Positions 15,817 to 25,704 of a stretch of 47,769 bases of DNA are shown one piece after another. The stretch comes from a virus. The notes under the pieces were generated by a model, which ran no database searches, was not told the DNA's origin, and worked only from the letters and a program-made list of their open reading frames with translations. Where the stretch lies: positions 1-47,769 of IMG/VR virus record IMGVR_UViG_3300031552_000008, one strand, 5' to 3'. Numbering within the stretch: the stretch's first letter is position 1; every line of letters starts with the position of its first letter. The translations under genes and the position numbers were made by a program.

Positions 15817-18105
15817 ATGGATTGGAAATTGGTGGCAAAATCTGGTGCTGGGCAAAAGCCAAGGCGCAAGTATCGGCAATTTCCGAATTTGGAATTTTCC
15901 GGTTTTCCTGGTGGATTGAATACGAGTATACCCCCAGAACAGTTGGATAAGTCTGAATGTGCTGAATTGGTTAACTTTTCTATCAACAAGGATGGGAGAC
16001 CTGTTACCCGTTCCCCCATCGTTTCTCACACTACTGCTCCATTTGTTGGTAACGCTTCTTTATATGATACCGTTTATTGTCCCATAGATGGAACCATGAG
16101 GGAATTGTTTGTAGACGAGAACGATGTTTTATACTATGGACTTTCTGGTACTCCTATTGGGTCTTTGGAAGGGCCAACCACTCTTCTACCCTTTAATGAT
16201 GTATGCCTCCTTTTGGATGGTAGTTATATCAAGTACCTAGACAACCTCTCCACCATCAAACTTGCCTATGATGATGGTAATGGACTTTCTGGTCACCAGA
16301 CTTACTTTTTGGATGGTATTATTAGTACATATTCCATTCTTGGTACAACTCTGACCCGATTTGCAAATAAGTTTACGTCTCAGTCCTGGACTGCTGGTTA
16401 TACGATTCCACCAACTACTGTTACTGTTTCTCTGGCCCGATACGGGTTAGGTTGGGACCAAGCTTCTTCTGATGATACCCCAATCTATGTTAAGGTGCGT
16501 AAGGTATCCGACGATTCTGTTATTGCATCCAAGATTTTAGTGGATGCCCCAATTGAGGAAAACGTTACAACATCCTACGCGGAATATTCCGTTACTTTTT
16601 CCTCCTCGGATATTACCGCTAATCTTTTACCCTCCACCGATTACTATTTGTCTGTGGAATATGATAACAGTGATGCGTCCAATAATATTCATGTTCCCGC
16701 CATCTTTTATTCCGATGGTACCAGTGGTATTGGTTATCAATATTATCAACCTACTCCTGAATGGGGGGCTATAAGTAATAGAACTTATATAATGGCATTG
16801 CGTCCTGGTCGACCCCCTAAGGGTTCCTTTGGTGCTGCCCATAATCATCGACCCTTTGTTGCTGGTGATCCTGATAACCCCGGATTGGTGTGGTTTGGTA
16901 ACCTAACCCACCTTGATTGGTCTACCATTGATGGTGGTGGTTATGTTGGTGCTGTGGATCCTAGTAGTAATAGTTATCCAGTTGGTGCCATTCTTTCCCT
17001 ATACAATGAGTTATACGTATTTGGTCAGGAATCCCAACCGGTCCTTTGTAAGTTAACTGGCTCCTCCCCTTCTTCCTTTTCCCTGCCAGATATTGCACAG
17101 AAGGTGTGGACAACTCAAAAGGCGAGTGTGGTAACGCCCAACGATTTATGGTTTGCTTCCTCCTCTGTAGTGTCAAACCTTACTGGTGTACAGGAATTTG
17201 GTGATATACGGACTTCCCCGATAGCTGATCCGATTTCGGATAGATTAAAGGACTATTGGTCCACATCCACCGCCCTTATGGCCTATGACGGAAATAGGGG
17301 GGAATTGTGGCTTTGTATGCCCTCCTATCACCGAGTTCTCGTTTGTAGTATTGGCGCTGGTACCCGTGTTGGTAGGAAGTTGCGTTTCCCGTGGTCGGAG
17401 TATGAATTGACTCTTGATATACTAACATCTTCCACTTACAAATGGACAGCCTCCTCTACCTCCAATACGTATTATCTGGAATTAGCCGGTGGTGGTGATC
17501 CCTCCGTTCTTGTTCCCGATGCCCTTTTGATGGATGGGGAATTGATGACAAAGTATACCAGTTCGTGGTTGGATCACTACTGGGATTTTGGTGACAGTTA
17601 CGGTGATACTTTGGGTTATGATACTGTTTATATTCGTGATGATTCCGGTCCTCCATCCACCACCGGTGTAGAGATCCGTAATTGTATGATACCGACAGCC
17701 CTGAAGTTTTCTAATGGAAAGATGCTACTTGGTGCTAGTAATGGACTCGTTTACAAAGTTTCACCCTCTAGCTATGAGGATATGGGTTCCTTTCCGATCC
17801 GTTATGACTTACGGACTCCCTACTCCTTTCCTCATGTAGATTCCGTTATCATTTCCCGTATAGAGGCTAAGGCTGGTGGCGTTTCTGCTTCTGAATTTTC
17901 CTTGTCTTTGTATATCGACAAGTCTTCGGATTCGGTGGTGACCCTTGATTTTGATCAGTCCGCCTCTCCGGATTCTATAATTCTTCAGGGTTGGGTAGAG
18001 GTTGCTTGTTATGGTATCCAATTTCGAATTCACGACTTGGTTCTGTCTGGTGATCCAATTACCATACATTCCATTACTGGCTATATTGAGCCTACGGAGG
18101 TGTAA
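15817..18105 (+). CDS. Large tail hub/nozzle-like protein, 762 aa
   Basis: The start is ATG 15817, 7 bases after AGGGGGT; a GTG six bases earlier is in frame. The N-terminus reads FSGFPGGLNTSIPPEQLDKSECAELVNFSINKDGRPVTRSPI, the opening seen in many podoviral tail proteins of the nozzle/stabilisation group (GGLN.s, then 'E..NF.i...G...R'). The rest is strand-rich with repeated Trp/Gly/Tyr blades (about residues 90-700), consistent with a beta-propeller. It probably forms the distal short-tail tube. Its T-rich codon use is more A+T rich than the head genes. Confidence 0.7.
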   Translation: MDWKLVAKSGAGQKPRRKYRQFPNLEFSGFPGGLNTSIPPEQLDKSECAELVNFSINKDGRPVTRSPIVSHTTAPFVGNASLYDTVYCPIDGTMRELFVDENDVLYYGLSGTPIGSLEGPTTLLPFNDVCLLLDGSYIKYLDNLSTIKLAYDDGNGLSGHQTYFLDGIISTYSILGTTLTRFANKFTSQSWTAGYTIPPTTVTVSLARYGLGWDQASSDDTPIYVKVRKVSDDSVIASKILVDAPIEENVTTSYAEYSVTFSSSDITANLLPSTDYYLSVEYDNSDASNNIHVPAIFYSDGTSGIGYQYYQPTPEWGAISNRTYIMALRPGRPPKGSFGAAHNHRPFVAGDPDNPGLVWFGNLTHLDWSTIDGGGYVGAVDPSSNSYPVGAILSLYNELYVFGQESQPVLCKLTGSSPSSFSLPDIAQKVWTTQKASVVTPNDLWFASSSVVSNLTGVQEFGDIRTSPIADPISDRLKDYWSTSTALMAYDGNRGELWLCMPSYHRVLVCSIGAGTRVGRKLRFPWSEYELTLDILTSSTYKWTASSTSNTYYLELAGGGDPSVLVPDALLMDGELMTKYTSSWLDHYWDFGDSYGDTLGYDTVYIRDDSGPPSTTGVEIRNCMIPTALKFSNGKMLLGASNGLVYKVSPSSYEDMGSFPIRYDLRTPYSFPHVDSVIISRIEAKAGGVSASEFSLSLYIDKSSDSVVTLDFDQSASPDSIILQGWVEVACYGIQFRIHDLVLSGDPITIHSITGYIEPTEV

Positions 18106-18107
18106 TT

Positions 18108-18608
18108 GTGGCAGATTTATTTGGTGGAAATACCTTTTGGAATAATGGGGGACAATCCCAAGGTAGTTTGCCTGTTATGAGTAACGGAAATCAGGCACAA
18201 ACTGGTATTGGTAATGTTGGGAATTTGTTGCAGCCTAATTTGTTTCCATCTTCCTTTTCTGGTATCAATCCAGGCTTTTCCAATAACATATTGACACAAA
18301 TTGCTCCTCTTCTTGCACAGAGTTTAGGTAATGTACCTTCTACATCCGGGAATTTTATGAAATCCCAGGCCGGTGGGGCGCTACAGGATACAATCAATAG
18401 CCTTGCAAGTCGTAATATGCTGAATTCCTCGGTTGCCTCCGATACGTTGGCCAAGACTGCTACCAATTTAGGTGGAACGGCTATGCAGATGCAATCTCAG
18501 GTACCCACCATACTTGGGCAACTTGCAACCAATTTGGGTAGCCAGTCGATGTCTTCTAATCCGTTGGCCCCATACGAATTGTTGTCCAATTTCGTACTTA
18601 ATTACTAG
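18108..18608 (+). CDS. Probable internal or ejected virion protein, 166 aa
   Basis: The start is GTG 18108, directly after the TAA of the previous gene and a GGAGG. The product is rich in Gly, Asn, Ser and Leu and lacks charge, with a helical C-terminal half (ASDTLAKTATNLGGTAMQMQSQVPTILGQLATNLG). Low charge, small residues and the place before two similar genes and the 1446-residue protein suggest one of the small proteins ejected with DNA in podoviruses. No family is recognised. Confidence 0.6.
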   Translation: MADLFGGNTFWNNGGQSQGSLPVMSNGNQAQTGIGNVGNLLQPNLFPSSFSGINPGFSNNILTQIAPLLAQSLGNVPSTSGNFMKSQAGGALQDTINSLASRNMLNSSVASDTLAKTATNLGGTAMQMQSQVPTILGQLATNLGSQSMSSNPLAPYELLSNFVLNY

Positions 18609-18618
18609 GAGGTGATGC

Positions 18619-19659
18619 ATGGCTTGGGGAGCATTAGCAGCACTAGCAGGTAGCCTGTTGGCAGGTATGTTAAACAATAACGATGACGGTAATAATGCCA
18701 GCAGCACCACCACCAATACACCAGCTACTTGGAATGATGTAGCGGGATATAATTGGTCTCAAGGTCTAACAGGAGATTTGCCCTCTACTGCCCGTATCTG
18801 GGACTCCATGATGAATGATATGGCGGGGGTGTATGAGGGAAACCTTGTATGGAATCCAGGTCAAGGTGACAGTTCTGGTACCACTCCCGTTTCACCTCCC
18901 AACATGGATAATTATGGGGGAGAGGGGTGGACCCCTGTATATGATACTACTGGTAATTACATTGTTGGTTATGAACCTGCCGTAACTGGCGGGGAGGGAG
19001 ATTTAGCTACTGGTGCTGGTTCTGGTGGTTATTGGGCACATACACCCTCTGCTGCCGAACAGGAAGTTCCGTACCGTCAGGGACTCATGGCAGATCTACT
19101 CGCTTCTACCCAGGGGCTTGGTGCGGATTACCTTTCCTCTACCGGTCAGGCTACCCAGCAGTACCAGGATACGATGGGTAGGTTAACCCAACCTTCTTTT
19201 AATATTGGATTGGGGGATCAATCCCTGGGTATTGTACCGAAGCGTAATTCCATGCTGGCCGATATGGCAGGAAATATGATGGGGGCAGATGTAAGTCAAG
19301 CTGATCGTTCCCGTAGCATTAATAGCGGTCTCGCTGATATGACATACAATCTCGGTATGGAGAACTCTCCTGTTGCCCAGCAACTTATGGTTATGCAGCA
19401 ACTGTGGCCTTACATGAGTTCGATTCAGAGTATGAGGTTTGGTTTACCCTCATCCACTGATACTGCCACTTACAACCCCTCAGCCCAGGAGACCCTTGGT
19501 AATATAACCAATACTGCTGGTACCCTTATGGATCTGTGGAATTCCCTGCAAAGTTCCGATAATGGAGGAGGAGGCGGGGGAGGGGACAATTACGACTTCT
19601 CCGGCAACAACACTGACAACTCTTGGGAGTATTGGGACTCTAACTGGTCCAATTATTAG
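18619..19659 (+). CDS. Probable internal or ejected virion protein, 346 aa
   Basis: ATG 18619 follows a clean AGGAGGTGATGC. A hydrophobic Ala/Gly/Leu helix (WGALAALAGSLLAGML, residues 3-18) opens the protein, as in other ejection proteins that insert in the host membrane. The middle is Gly/Thr/Trp-rich and the C-terminus is a Gly/Asn/Asp-rich low-complexity tail. Position is in the ejection-protein series. Function is inferred by order only. Confidence 0.6.
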   Translation: MAWGALAALAGSLLAGMLNNNDDGNNASSTTTNTPATWNDVAGYNWSQGLTGDLPSTARIWDSMMNDMAGVYEGNLVWNPGQGDSSGTTPVSPPNMDNYGGEGWTPVYDTTGNYIVGYEPAVTGGEGDLATGAGSGGYWAHTPSAAEQEVPYRQGLMADLLASTQGLGADYLSSTGQATQQYQDTMGRLTQPSFNIGLGDQSLGIVPKRNSMLADMAGNMMGADVSQADRSRSINSGLADMTYNLGMENSPVAQQLMVMQQLWPYMSSIQSMRFGLPSSTDTATYNPSAQETLGNITNTAGTLMDLWNSLQSSDNGGGGGGGDNYDFSGNNTDNSWEYWDSNWSNY

Positions 19660-19668
19660 GAGGATTTT

Positions 19669-20709
19669 ATGGCTGGTGAGGGAGCGATAGCATTACTCGG
19701 AATGCAGCAGCAGGGTAAGCAACAGGGCATGCAAGCCATGCAGGCCTTTGCCGAAAAGATGAGATTGCAGAGCCTTATGCAAAAATTTGCCCAGGCCAAC
19801 GTTTCATCTCCTGAAGACTTTAAGTCCTTTGTTGCTGAGAATGGGGTAAATCCACAAGAGGCTCAGGGATTACTTCAAATTATGTCCTCGTCCAGGGCAG
19901 CATTTAAGCCCGATGTACCCCCCAACATATATTCTTCCTCGCCGCAGGGAATATACAACCAGCAAACAGGGGCCGTCGTTTCCCCTACAGCACCAAAACC
20001 AACTGTACAATATGGATCTGCCGGAAATTCAGTCTACAACAAATTTACCGGCGATGTGGTACACGAGAAGTTTACTCCTGTTGATTACTATAAGGTAAAC
20101 GATGACGGGTCTGTGGTATCCAGAAAGGCAAACAATGCATTGGAGGCAAAAAAGTTTGAGAATCTTGGGTTTGAACGAGGCTCTTACCGTGATAAGGCTC
20201 TCGGTTCTCCCACTCCCTCTTCCACCACCAAACCCATAAAGACATGGGTGCTTCCGGAGGTGGACGAGGATGGTAATCAGCGTACTCCCGAACAGCGCCT
20301 TTGGCATGCCCCTTCTGATCGTACTCCCCCTGCTGGTGCCAAGCCCTATTCGGAAGCTGGGGAACTGGAAAAGCGATTGCTTACCTCTCAGGAATTGATC
20401 AGTATTCGGTCGGACAAAAAGTCCGTGAGGAGGGAGTTGGACAAAGCGATTTCGCTCCCCGAAAACATTTCTATTTACAAGCCCTATAAGGACAGGATTC
20501 CCGCACTGAGGGCAGAACTGAAGGATTTAACGGAGCGGGAGCAGGCGATTCTTTCTGGTGGTAATGACCTGAATCCCCCCTCCTCTTCCTCCCCTCCATC
20601 CCCCCAGATAACGGAGGAGATGAAGACAAAGTATATAGAACTTCGCAACCAGGGAATGACCCCAACTGCTGCTACGGCAGAGGTGATGAAAATGGGAAAT
20701 GGTGGATAA
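19669..20709 (+). CDS. Probable internal virion protein, 346 aa
   Basis: ATG 19669 follows TTAGGAGG. The N-terminal 60 residues are Gln/Met-rich helix (MQQQGKQQGMQAMQAFAEKMRLQSLMQKFAQANV). A Pro/Ser-rich linker and a charged helical C-terminal region (KKSVRRELDKAISLPEN, later ITEEMKTKYIELRNQGMTP) follow. Residue composition is like that of internal core proteins of podoviruses. Its stop overlaps the start of the giant gene by 11 bases. Confidence 0.6.
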   Translation: MAGEGAIALLGMQQQGKQQGMQAMQAFAEKMRLQSLMQKFAQANVSSPEDFKSFVAENGVNPQEAQGLLQIMSSSRAAFKPDVPPNIYSSSPQGIYNQQTGAVVSPTAPKPTVQYGSAGNSVYNKFTGDVVHEKFTPVDYYKVNDDGSVVSRKANNALEAKKFENLGFERGSYRDKALGSPTPSSTTKPIKTWVLPEVDEDGNQRTPEQRLWHAPSDRTPPAGAKPYSEAGELEKRLLTSQELISIRSDKKSVRRELDKAISLPENISIYKPYKDRIPALRAELKDLTEREQAILSGGNDLNPPSSSSPPSPQITEEMKTKYIELRNQGMTPTAATAEVMKMGNGG

Positions 20710-23700
20710 AATGGGAATGGAAGAAGAGTTAGAAAGAGAATACCAAGCTGCCAGTCTGGAATCCGGTTTTCAGGATCAATTGGAGAAGGAGTATAAGGCT
20801 TCCCAACCTGAGCCAAAGCCTGAACCCGGTCCACTTTCCCGTATTGGACAGTCCATGAAGGAAGGCGCAATCCAGACAGCCAAGGATGTCGGTGTTATTG
20901 CTTCCAATCCCTGGTCCATAGCGGAGGCTACCACATCTCTCCTTACCAAGACCCCCGCTTTTGCCGCTGGTTCTCTCCGTTCCATTCAGGAAGGTGCCAA
21001 GACCTTGGTTGCTGGTGGGGATCTTGAGGATGTGTGGGATAATATGGTTTCCGGCTTCCATGACTACTTCTCCAAGACCGAGGATATCATCCCTTCCTAT
21101 GACCCTTCTGATGTTAAGGGGGCGGAGGCAGCAGCCAAGATCTATATGACTCCTTTTCTTGCTTCCCAGGCCCTGTCCGAGGACATCGCCACTCCGTTGG
21201 AGAAGGAACATCCAAATCTAGCTGCCGCCACTCGTATGGCTGGTGTTGTTGCTGGTTTTGCTGCCCAAGGTGGTCTCCATCAGGCTATGAAACCTGGATC
21301 GGCTAAGCCCACATTTCCCCGAGATTTGTTGGATTCGGATGTGCCACTGGATACCACTTATGCCAAGAAATTAGTAGCGGATCGCACCAATATGGAGAAG
21401 GTTAATGTTCCTGGTCGACCCCTTGCTCGATTGTCCAATATCGAAAAGTCCTTGGCTGCAGATAGGGAGACGGTTCCTGGTCCCCGAGTTCGTCAGGCTG
21501 CCGAGACCTTTGAAAAGTCCGACCCCTATCAGACCATGACTCCTGCCGAAAAGTCCGCCTGGGCTATGGAGAATCAGTTCAATGAGAATGTTACCCCTCA
21601 GGCGAGAGAGGGTCTTCTGGACCGAATGGGGAAGCTGAATTACAACAAGCAACTGGAGCAGCTTGCGGAAAGGATGGAAAAAGAAAGACTGGTACGGGAA
21701 CAGGCAAAGAGTCTAGGGGAGGAAGTAGGACCAAAGACACCGACCCGCGACCTGCCGGAAAACCGAAAACCTGTATATGGGGAATTTCCTACGGATGACG
21801 TATTGAAAGTGGCTGCTAAGGACCCAGAAGGTAATCTATATGTTGGCAATAAAGGAGATGTTCATGCCACACTATTTGATAAGGCTGGTTTACTAGACTC
21901 CAAGTATAATTATACTGATATGAAAGATGGGTGGGTTAATAAAAATGGAAATTTTCTTACACAAAAACAGGCTCAGGATTATCTAAAGAAACAGACAGGA
22001 ATAGAGGATAAATTTGGTGTAAATGCAGAGAGGTATAATGACTTTTTATCTGGTAAAGAGGACTCGTATTTTAGTCTTAGCGATGAACAAAGAAAGGTAA
22101 GAAGAAATAATTTACTCAACCTAAACCAGGATATAGTTCTTGAACCGAAACCAAAGGTTGCCCCTGCTCCCGTTCGAAAGGCACCCTCCGGAGAGATGGA
22201 GGTCAAGGGCTTCCTTGTCCCTGAATCCACCCTTCGTTCTATGGATAAGCGTCGTGCTGCCGACATCTTTCGCGATATCAACACTTCCCTTGGTTCTCGG
22301 GGTTCCGTTTCCGGTTCCCTTACTCCCGAACAGGCTGCTGCTCGTGCTCGTCTCGTTAAGGATTTGGACGCTATTAAGCGCAATGCTGCCCGAACTGGCA
22401 AGACCGTCAAGGATTATATGATTGATCTCGGTACTGATCCTGCCGTTGTTGATTCCTTGCTTGGTTCCAAGCCTTCTATGCCTATCACCACACCTCAGCA
22501 GGTGGCGGATTCCCATAACCTTATCTACAACGGGATGCAGGAATTTCCACCCGAGATGAACTATCCTCCTCTTTTTATGTGGACGGATAAAGCTACTGGT
22601 TCCACTTTCACCTCCAAGTCCTTGGAGCCGGTTGAGGTTAAGACTAAGTTACAGAATATGCAGGCCAAGTTTGGGGGCGACCAGCCATCCGGTCCCACCG
22701 CAAAACCCCCCAGGTCCAGGCCGGATCTGGTTGCCCCCGATTCATCCGTAACCTTGGAGCAACTCGTGGCCGATGCACAACGCCAACTCGCTGAGTCGCA
22801 GGCTGCGGAGGGCAAGGGGCACCCTATCTCTGTCCCTTCTCCTGCTCCGGTTGCCCCCATCGAGTCCGTTGTTTCTTCTATGGAGTCGTCTCCCGCTTCC
22901 ACCTCCTTTTTGGGTAAGCTGGTTCGTACTAAGGAAGGATTATCGGAGGCCCTCAATTCTCCGGAAGTGGTATATCGTCGAGATAAGAGCGGGGTGGGAA
23001 ACGAAATCTACAGGACGCTGGACCATTCGGATCAGAGGGGGAATGCATTTCTATGGGAGCAGGGGGAAGAGTTCTCCGGCGCAATAAAGGGAGTGAAAGA
23101 GGGTGGAAAATCGGACCTGAAAATCGGACAGGCATTGGATGGTAAAATTTCCAGATCTGATTTATCCTTGTCCGAACGAAAATCCTATGACTTTTTCCGT
23201 GGGAAATTCGATTACCTATTGGACCGGTTTATTCAGAACTCTGCCTCCTCCGATGCCCAATACAAGAAGATAATAAGGTATGCAGGGAAACCGGAAGCAG
23301 CAGACAAGAAATGGGTTGCCTCCCTTACCGGACCAGACAAGTTTGCGTGGGAGTTGGCTAACAGGAAGGTGTCGGACTACCTTCCACATATTTTTGACCG
23401 GGAATCTATTCTGTTGGAGTTCAAAAACGAAAGGGCACTACTTTCATCCAAATTGAGAACGGCTGTAGATCCAGGGAAGAGAGCAAGATACGAGAGACGG
23501 ATAGCAAAAATCGACTCGGCTATAAATACAATGGCGGGAGGGGATCTGGTGCGATATGACGCGCTGCCCACCTCCCTGCGTATGAGATTTTTTGAACCAA
23601 GGAAGGGAAAAGAGGGATACAACCTATCAGCAATTCGGGCCTATAGAGCGTACCTGAACGGTATAAAGAGAAAAATATACGATGAACCAGCGGTAAGAAG

Positions 23701-25039
23701 GGTAGCAGAGTTACACAAATCCCTGGATCCATCGTTACGGGAATACAATAAGTGGTATGTAAGGAGGTACTTGGGGTGGGATAAAAACAAACTGGATGAT
23801 TTGGCAGGTGCTATTTCCAGCTTTCAGTGGATGAGGACTCTGGGGCTAAATCCACGATCTGCCGTAGTTAACCTTACACAAAGGATAAATACCATAGCCG
23901 ATGCGGGGCTGAAATTTTCATTGCGGGCACAGAAGGAAGCATTTACAAAGGAGGGACAAGAGGCCTTTGATGCAACCGGGTTGGCAAGGGAAATACCACA
24001 AGTACTGATGGAGGGACCTGCCCCTGCCGGTATGGAAAAGGTAAGGGCAATAGTGGGATACTTGTTCAATAAGGTGGAATTGGGGAACAGGAAACACGCA
24101 TTTCTGGCAGGTAGAGCAAAAGCACTAGCCTCTGGTTCATCTCCCGAAGCAGCAGTTCAGGCAGGTATAGATTTGGTACATAAAACCCAATTCCGGTATG
24201 GAAAAGTTGGTATGCCAAAAGCCCTTTCCCATCCTGTTGGTCGTATTGGATTGCAGTTCTGGTCCTATCCCATAAAGCAAACGGAATTAATAGTAGATTG
24301 GGCAAAGAATGATCCAAAGAAACTAATTGCCTATGTTGCAATGGCGGAAGGTGGAAAGGTAGCACTACAAAAGTTCCTGAACGTGGACCTCTCCTCTGCG
24401 CTTGGATTTGGAGTAAATATTGGACAGGCAATAAAGGCGATAAGGGATGTGCCGGATGAGGATTGGAGGGGTTTCTTCCGTCATCTGAAGGTTGCTGCGT
24501 CAGAAGGGGGAGGACTGTTACCGTCTGGCCTTGGTCCTACTGCTTCTGGTCTCCTAAAGGTTATAGAGGGGGCACAGAAGGGGGTGGGGATGCAGGCTCT
24601 GGGTAAGGAACTGACACCAATTTTGGTTGATAGAACGGTTCAGGCGTACAAGGCCGTTATCAAGAGGAACAACAAAAACATGTACCCGATGTATAGCAAG
24701 AATGGGGACTTGATGTACTATCTAACCGGCAAACAACTCCTAATGCGATCCGTGGGACCAAAATCATACACAGAGACGGAGAAGTATACGGGGTGGAAAG
24801 AGGACCAGCTTTTGGATCAGGACTTGAAATCCATACTCCGCGATACGACAAGGGCTATAGTGGATGGGGACAACAAAAAAGCAAACATGCTAATCAACAA
24901 ATACGGGGTAATACCATCGGAGCAGGGGATAGCTAACGAGGTACTTAGAAGAGAGTTGCCCTACGAGGAGAGGCGTGTTATCAATAAAACAAGAAGACAA
25001 GAAGAATTTGAATCCATGATGGAAGGAGAAAATAGATGA
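20699..25039 (+). CDS. Giant ejection/core-type protein, 1446 aa
   Basis: This is the longest gene of the window and the last of the ejection series. N-terminal helices (residues 1-250) are Ala/Pro-rich. Residues about 374-480 form a distinct, A+T-rich insert (GNLYVGNKGDVHATLFDKAG, then NERYNDFLSG). A Pro-rich linker follows. The C-terminal half (about 740-1446) is charged and helical (ANRKVSDYLPHIFDRESILLE; NPRSAVVNLTQRINTIADAG; GRIGLQFWSYPIKQTELIVDW). That C-terminal pattern is like the large polyvalent-type proteins that phages inject with their DNA. No catalytic motif is convincing. Start ATG 20699 is favoured, with ATG 20711 possible. Arginine codons switch from CGN to AGR in blocks. Confidence 0.75.
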   Translation: MVDKMGMEEELEREYQAASLESGFQDQLEKEYKASQPEPKPEPGPLSRIGQSMKEGAIQTAKDVGVIASNPWSIAEATTSLLTKTPAFAAGSLRSIQEGAKTLVAGGDLEDVWDNMVSGFHDYFSKTEDIIPSYDPSDVKGAEAAAKIYMTPFLASQALSEDIATPLEKEHPNLAAATRMAGVVAGFAAQGGLHQAMKPGSAKPTFPRDLLDSDVPLDTTYAKKLVADRTNMEKVNVPGRPLARLSNIEKSLAADRETVPGPRVRQAAETFEKSDPYQTMTPAEKSAWAMENQFNENVTPQAREGLLDRMGKLNYNKQLEQLAERMEKERLVREQAKSLGEEVGPKTPTRDLPENRKPVYGEFPTDDVLKVAAKDPEGNLYVGNKGDVHATLFDKAGLLDSKYNYTDMKDGWVNKNGNFLTQKQAQDYLKKQTGIEDKFGVNAERYNDFLSGKEDSYFSLSDEQRKVRRNNLLNLNQDIVLEPKPKVAPAPVRKAPSGEMEVKGFLVPESTLRSMDKRRAADIFRDINTSLGSRGSVSGSLTPEQAAARARLVKDLDAIKRNAARTGKTVKDYMIDLGTDPAVVDSLLGSKPSMPITTPQQVADSHNLIYNGMQEFPPEMNYPPLFMWTDKATGSTFTSKSLEPVEVKTKLQNMQAKFGGDQPSGPTAKPPRSRPDLVAPDSSVTLEQLVADAQRQLAESQAAEGKGHPISVPSPAPVAPIESVVSSMESSPASTSFLGKLVRTKEGLSEALNSPEVVYRRDKSGVGNEIYRTLDHSDQRGNAFLWEQGEEFSGAIKGVKEGGKSDLKIGQALDGKISRSDLSLSERKSYDFFRGKFDYLLDRFIQNSASSDAQYKKIIRYAGKPEAADKKWVASLTGPDKFAWELANRKVSDYLPHIFDRESILLEFKNERALLSSKLRTAVDPGKRARYERRIAKIDSAINTMAGGDLVRYDALPTSLRMRFFEPRKGKEGYNLSAIRAYRAYLNGIKRKIYDEPAVRRVAELHKSLDPSLREYNKWYVRRYLGWDKNKLDDLAGAISSFQWMRTLGLNPRSAVVNLTQRINTIADAGLKFSLRAQKEAFTKEGQEAFDATGLAREIPQVLMEGPAPAGMEKVRAIVGYLFNKVELGNRKHAFLAGRAKALASGSSPEAAVQAGIDLVHKTQFRYGKVGMPKALSHPVGRIGLQFWSYPIKQTELIVDWAKNDPKKLIAYVAMAEGGKVALQKFLNVDLSSALGFGVNIGQAIKAIRDVPDEDWRGFFRHLKVAASEGGGLLPSGLGPTASGLLKVIEGAQKGVGMQALGKELTPILVDRTVQAYKAVIKRNNKNMYPMYSKNGDLMYYLTGKQLLMRSVGPKSYTETEKYTGWKEDQLLDQDLKSILRDTTRAIVDGDNKKANMLINKYGVIPSEQGIANEVLRRELPYEERRVINKTRRQEEFESMMEGENR

Positions 25040-25401
25040 AAAAGTTACTGGTACTGATCCTGGTGTTGTCCCTTGCACTGATCGGGATTCCGGTTTCCTG
25101 GGCGGCTAACAATCTGTCCGGGGTACCGATAGTGGTAGATACATTCGGGTCGGATGTGGAAATCTTTCCGAATCGCGTAGAGGTGGAAACAATAGTGATA
25201 ACCGCCTACACGAGCGACAAGACGATTACGTTTATAGATAGTGTCAATGGGAATCCGGTTCTGGTGCTGGAGTGTCCGGCAGGGTCTACAATTTCGTGGC
25301 CGGTGGACGGAAAATCAAAGCCTTTTCCCCTTGGTATGGACTTCGACGATAGTGCGAGTGATCTTGCGGCCGGGGACTTCATCTTCATTTGGAGAAAGTA
25401 A
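25036..25401 (+). CDS. Exported small protein, 121 aa
   Basis: ATG 25036 overlaps the previous stop (ATGA). The N-terminus is a textbook signal peptide: KK, a 16-residue hydrophobic stretch, then PVSWAA at about residue 24 as cleavage site. The mature part of about 95 residues is strand-rich (VETIVITAYTSDKTITFIDS). It ends in IFIWRK. No family is recognised. It is the first of seven successive genes with export signals. Confidence 0.75.
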   Translation: MKKLLVLILVLSLALIGIPVSWAANNLSGVPIVVDTFGSDVEIFPNRVEVETIVITAYTSDKTITFIDSVNGNPVLVLECPAGSTISWPVDGKSKPFPLGMDFDDSASDLAAGDFIFIWRK

Positions 25402-25402
25402 A

Positions 25403-25693
25403 ATGAAAAAGTTTCTGATCTTCATCCTATTTTCCTTTCTTGTAATTGGAATAGGAAAAGCAATTGCTGGGATTGGGATCGATCTCGGATTGGTTCTATC
25501 GGCTGGATCAGGATCTGGTAGTGGATCTTCCTCAAGCTCTTATTGGCTTGGCGACACATGGATAGGCGATGAATGGCTCGGAGACACGCACACGGCGAAA
25601 GTTCAAGTTATCCCATATGGTACGATCTATTATGCGGATCACACTCCGATGATCGGCGCGGACGGTGAATATATAGTGGCACAACTTCCCTAA
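25403..25693 (+). CDS. Exported small protein, 96 aa
   Basis: The start is ATG 25403, two bases after the previous stop, with GGAG upstream. Residues 1-22 form a signal peptide (KKFLIFILFSFLVIGIGKAIA, AxA-type cleavage). A Gly/Ser-only linker (residues about 36-46) is followed by a repeat of W-[L/I]-G-D (YWLGDTWIGDEWLGD), and a final strand-rich segment. These repeats and the linker suggest a structural or surface protein. Function unknown. Confidence 0.65.
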   Translation: MKKFLIFILFSFLVIGIGKAIAGIGIDLGLVLSAGSGSGSGSSSSSYWLGDTWIGDEWLGDTHTAKVQVIPYGTIYYADHTPMIGADGEYIVAQLP

Positions 25694-25704
25694 TGAGGTT
25701 TGAA

